This document shows, one piece after another, positions 6,253-7,549 of a DNA stretch of 7,549 nt (positions within the stretch are counted from its first letter, which is position 1; every line of letters begins with the position of its first letter). The notes beneath the pieces were generated by a model, which did no database searches, was not told where the DNA came from, and saw only the letters and a program-made list of their open reading frames with translations. Source of the DNA: Acidobacteriota bacterium. Its GTDB lineage: Bacteria > Acidobacteriota > Terriglobia > Acidiferrales > UBA7541. The stretch lies in contig JAGWRH010000366.1 of NCBI GenBank assembly GCA_028876695.1, positions 1-7,549 on the forward strand. Direction: 5' to 3'. Made by a program: the position numbers and the translations under genes.

Positions 6253-7167
6253 TTAGTGCGCCTTCTGCAGAATCTGCGACGGGTCGACTCCGACGCGCCC
6301 GGACATCGCCGCGCTTTTCGCCGCCGCCGCGAGCTTGAAATCGTAATGAATCGCCGGCCGGCCGGGAAGCGGCGAATTCGGATCCTTTGGGTTGACGGAA
6401 ATCACCAGCGAATCGCTCACTCCGAAAACAGTGTCTGAGTCGATGTGGTCATCGCCCGCCACGTAGAGCGCCGTCACCAGCTCGCGATAACCCGGCGCGC
6501 TAATGATGAAATGAATGTGCGCCGGACGATATCCGTGCCGCCTTTGCGCGCGGATCATGTCGCCCACCGGGCCGTCCATCGGAATCATATAGCCCGTCGG
6601 ACAAATTCCGCGGAAATAGTAGCGGCCTTCGGAATCGGCATGAAAGCATCCGCGAAGATCCATGACCGAGGGATCGTGCTTCTGCAAATCGTAGTTTCCC
6701 GTTTCGTCGGGCTCCCACACCTGGACCAGCGCGTTGGGCACGCCCTCGCCGGCGGCATTCGTCACGCGACCGTAAAACACAACCTGAGGTCCCTCGCTCT
6801 CGGAGATGATCGTCTCGCCGAGCTTTTTCATCGGCGCATCCTGCCGGTAAAACGGCCCGAGCAGGCTGGATTTGGTGGCCGCGTCGGAGGCCCGCCGGTC
6901 GTGGAGCGCGTTTACCAGGGAACTCAGACCAAGCGTATCGGAGAGCAGCACGAATTCCTGGCGGTGCGGCGTGCACTGCTGCCCCACGGCCGTCAGGAAA
7001 CGGATGGCGCCCAGCCACTCGTCCGCCGTCAAATCCACTTCGCGCGCGAACGCGTGCAGGTGGCGCACGAGCGCGGTCATGACTTCGTTGAACCGCGGGT
7101 CCGGAGTTCCGGACATCTGATCGATCACCGCATCGGTGATCGTGTTTTCGTTGATCTTTCGTACCAT
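6253..7167 (-). CDS. Intradiol ring-cleavage dioxygenase, catechol/hydroxyquinol 1,2-dioxygenase type
   Basis: This 304-residue non-heme Fe(III) enzyme cleaves a catechol-type ring between the two hydroxyls to give a cis,cis-muconate or maleylacetate-type product. The N-terminal helical linker domain (about 1-100), which in this family forms the dimer interface, is followed by LLGPFYR (102-108) and the beta-sandwich catalytic domain. The expected iron ligands are Y159 (GNYDLQ), Y193 (TGYMIPMDGPVG) and H217/H219 (YRPAHIHF), with the conserved Arg at 214. GYRELVTALYV and SDTVFGVSDSLV (about 226-255) resemble hydroxyquinol 1,2-dioxygenases more than CatA, but this is judged by eye. The length is normal, and the N-terminal domain argues against protocatechuate 3,4-dioxygenase subunits. 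The ATG at 7167..7165 follows GGAGG (7177..7173) by five bases. The frame is open further upstream to 7518 (a GTG), but that part lacks family features. The gene converges with the MetE-like gene and would complete a ring-opening route with the monooxygenase. Confidence 0.93.
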   Translation of the reverse strand: MVRKINENTITDAVIDQMSGTPDPRFNEVMTALVRHLHAFAREVDLTADEWLGAIRFLTAVGQQCTPHRQEFVLLSDTLGLSSLVNALHDRRASDAATKSSLLGPFYRQDAPMKKLGETIISESEGPQVVFYGRVTNAAGEGVPNALVQVWEPDETGNYDLQKHDPSVMDLRGCFHADSEGRYYFRGICPTGYMIPMDGPVGDMIRAQRRHGYRPAHIHFIISAPGYRELVTALYVAGDDHIDSDTVFGVSDSLVISVNPKDPNSPLPGRPAIHYDFKLAAAAKSAAMSGRVGVDPSQILQKAH

Positions 7168-7177
7168 GGAGGCCTCC
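7168..7177 (-). promoter_or_regulatory. Ribosome binding site of the dioxygenase inside a perfect 10-base palindrome
   Basis: The minus strand reads GGAGGCCTCC immediately before the ATG. GGAGG (7177..7173) is the Shine-Dalgarno, and the five-base spacer is its exact complement. The two halves are too close to fold on each other. The site supports the ATG at 7167 over upstream starts. Confidence 0.75.
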
Positions 7178-7549
7178 ACAGTGGCTGGATCGGGGACGGA
7201 TCGCCGGGCCAGCGCCTTGACGCGGCCATGATAATCCTGTTGCGAAAAGATTTCCCGATATTTGCAGAGTGGAGAAGGCGAGGCGCCGCAACGTGCCGAA
7301 GCGAACTCGACCGCGTGGTTAATACGGCGGAAGCGCTTACGTGAGGCGTGTGTGAAATGGTAGACCTTGTGAATGTGAGTTGGAACCAGGTGGTGACGTG
7401 GCTCAATCAGGTCAATCTGCTTCGTAAGTCCGGCGTATCTGTCAGTGCTTAGATCGCAATCGGTTGAAAAGCTTAGGGGATGGCTGCTCGCCGATACTAC
7501 CCACGTTGCATCGAACACGTTGTTCTAAACGATTCTAAGACTCTAGAAA
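7168..7549. other. Upstream region of the dioxygenase gene (382 bases), no supported gene
   Basis: The dioxygenase frame stays open on the minus strand to 7518, but its translation (for example around the HHLVPTHIHKVYHF segment) is not recognisable and is not expected for the family. A -10-like TATCAT (7233..7228, minus strand) could start a leader of about 54 bases, without a good -35 box. A 31-codon plus-strand frame beginning at 7357 has no clear ribosome site. Near the right edge GAACA-CGT-TGTTC (7513-7525) is a perfect 5-bp inverted repeat. Nothing here is firmly assigned. Confidence 0.5.

Noticed and set aside
6445..7344. Plus-strand open frame of 299 codons opposite the dioxygenase
   Set aside because: It is antisense to a dioxygenase with all iron ligands and shows no protein family features.
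7357..7452. Plus-strand 31-codon open frame beginning MVDLVNVSW
   Set aside because: It has no convincing ribosome site, no recognisable family and overlaps the likely dioxygenase upstream region.
7512..7525. LexA-type (Gram-positive DinR) box at CGAAC...GTTC
   Set aside because: The half-sites are separated by one base too many for that consensus, and no SOS gene is nearby.

Overview
The window reads as ordinary chromosomal DNA from a GC-rich, aerobic, free-living bacterium. Dense genes on both strands, Shine-Dalgarno sites, a Tat-dependent molybdo-iron-sulfur oxidoreductase and a DUF1572-type DinB-like protein fit a soil Acidobacteriota-type genome. That placement is an inference from gene content, because no rRNA or other phylogenetic marker is present. 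No transposase, integrase, phage gene, CRISPR array, tRNA or rRNA was seen.

Left part (1-1404): two minus-strand genes, 15 bases apart, encode a two-subunit molybdenum hydroxylase of the isoquinoline 1-oxidoreductase / aldehyde oxidase type. They are the small [2Fe-2S] subunit (91-567) and the first 25 residues of the Tat-exported large subunit, which runs off the left edge. A DUF1572 (DinB-like) gene is transcribed the other way (838-1404). The 270-base divergent spacer holds promoter-like boxes for both sides, a CRP-like palindrome and a perfect 13-bp inverted repeat whose right arm overlaps the -35 box of the DUF1572 gene.

Middle (1405-3169): a DEAD-box RNA helicase on the minus strand (1524-2762) converges on the DUF1572 gene. 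Between them lies a long imperfect palindrome. The helicase has a candidate extended -10 promoter that would give a leader of about 190 bases. A 407-base spacer separates it from the divergent monooxygenase gene.

Right part (3170-7549): three genes suggest oxidative catabolism of an aromatic compound. They are a class A FAD-dependent ring hydroxylase (3170-4816, +), a short catalytic-domain MetE-like zinc methyltransferase (4962-6008, +) and an intradiol catechol/hydroxyquinol 1,2-dioxygenase (6253-7167, minus). A plausible flow is ring hydroxylation to a catechol or hydroxyquinol and then intradiol cleavage, with the MetE-like protein perhaps handling a methyl or thiol group. The substrate is not visible in the sequence. 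The dioxygenase is convergent with the other two, so it is not in their operon.

The most unusual DNA signal is a repeat family present twice (1441-1496 and 4824-4883). Each copy is a long stem around a 22-26 base loop just after the end of a gene, and the two stems differ by a compensated base-pair change. I did not find a clear previously undescribed multi-gene system.
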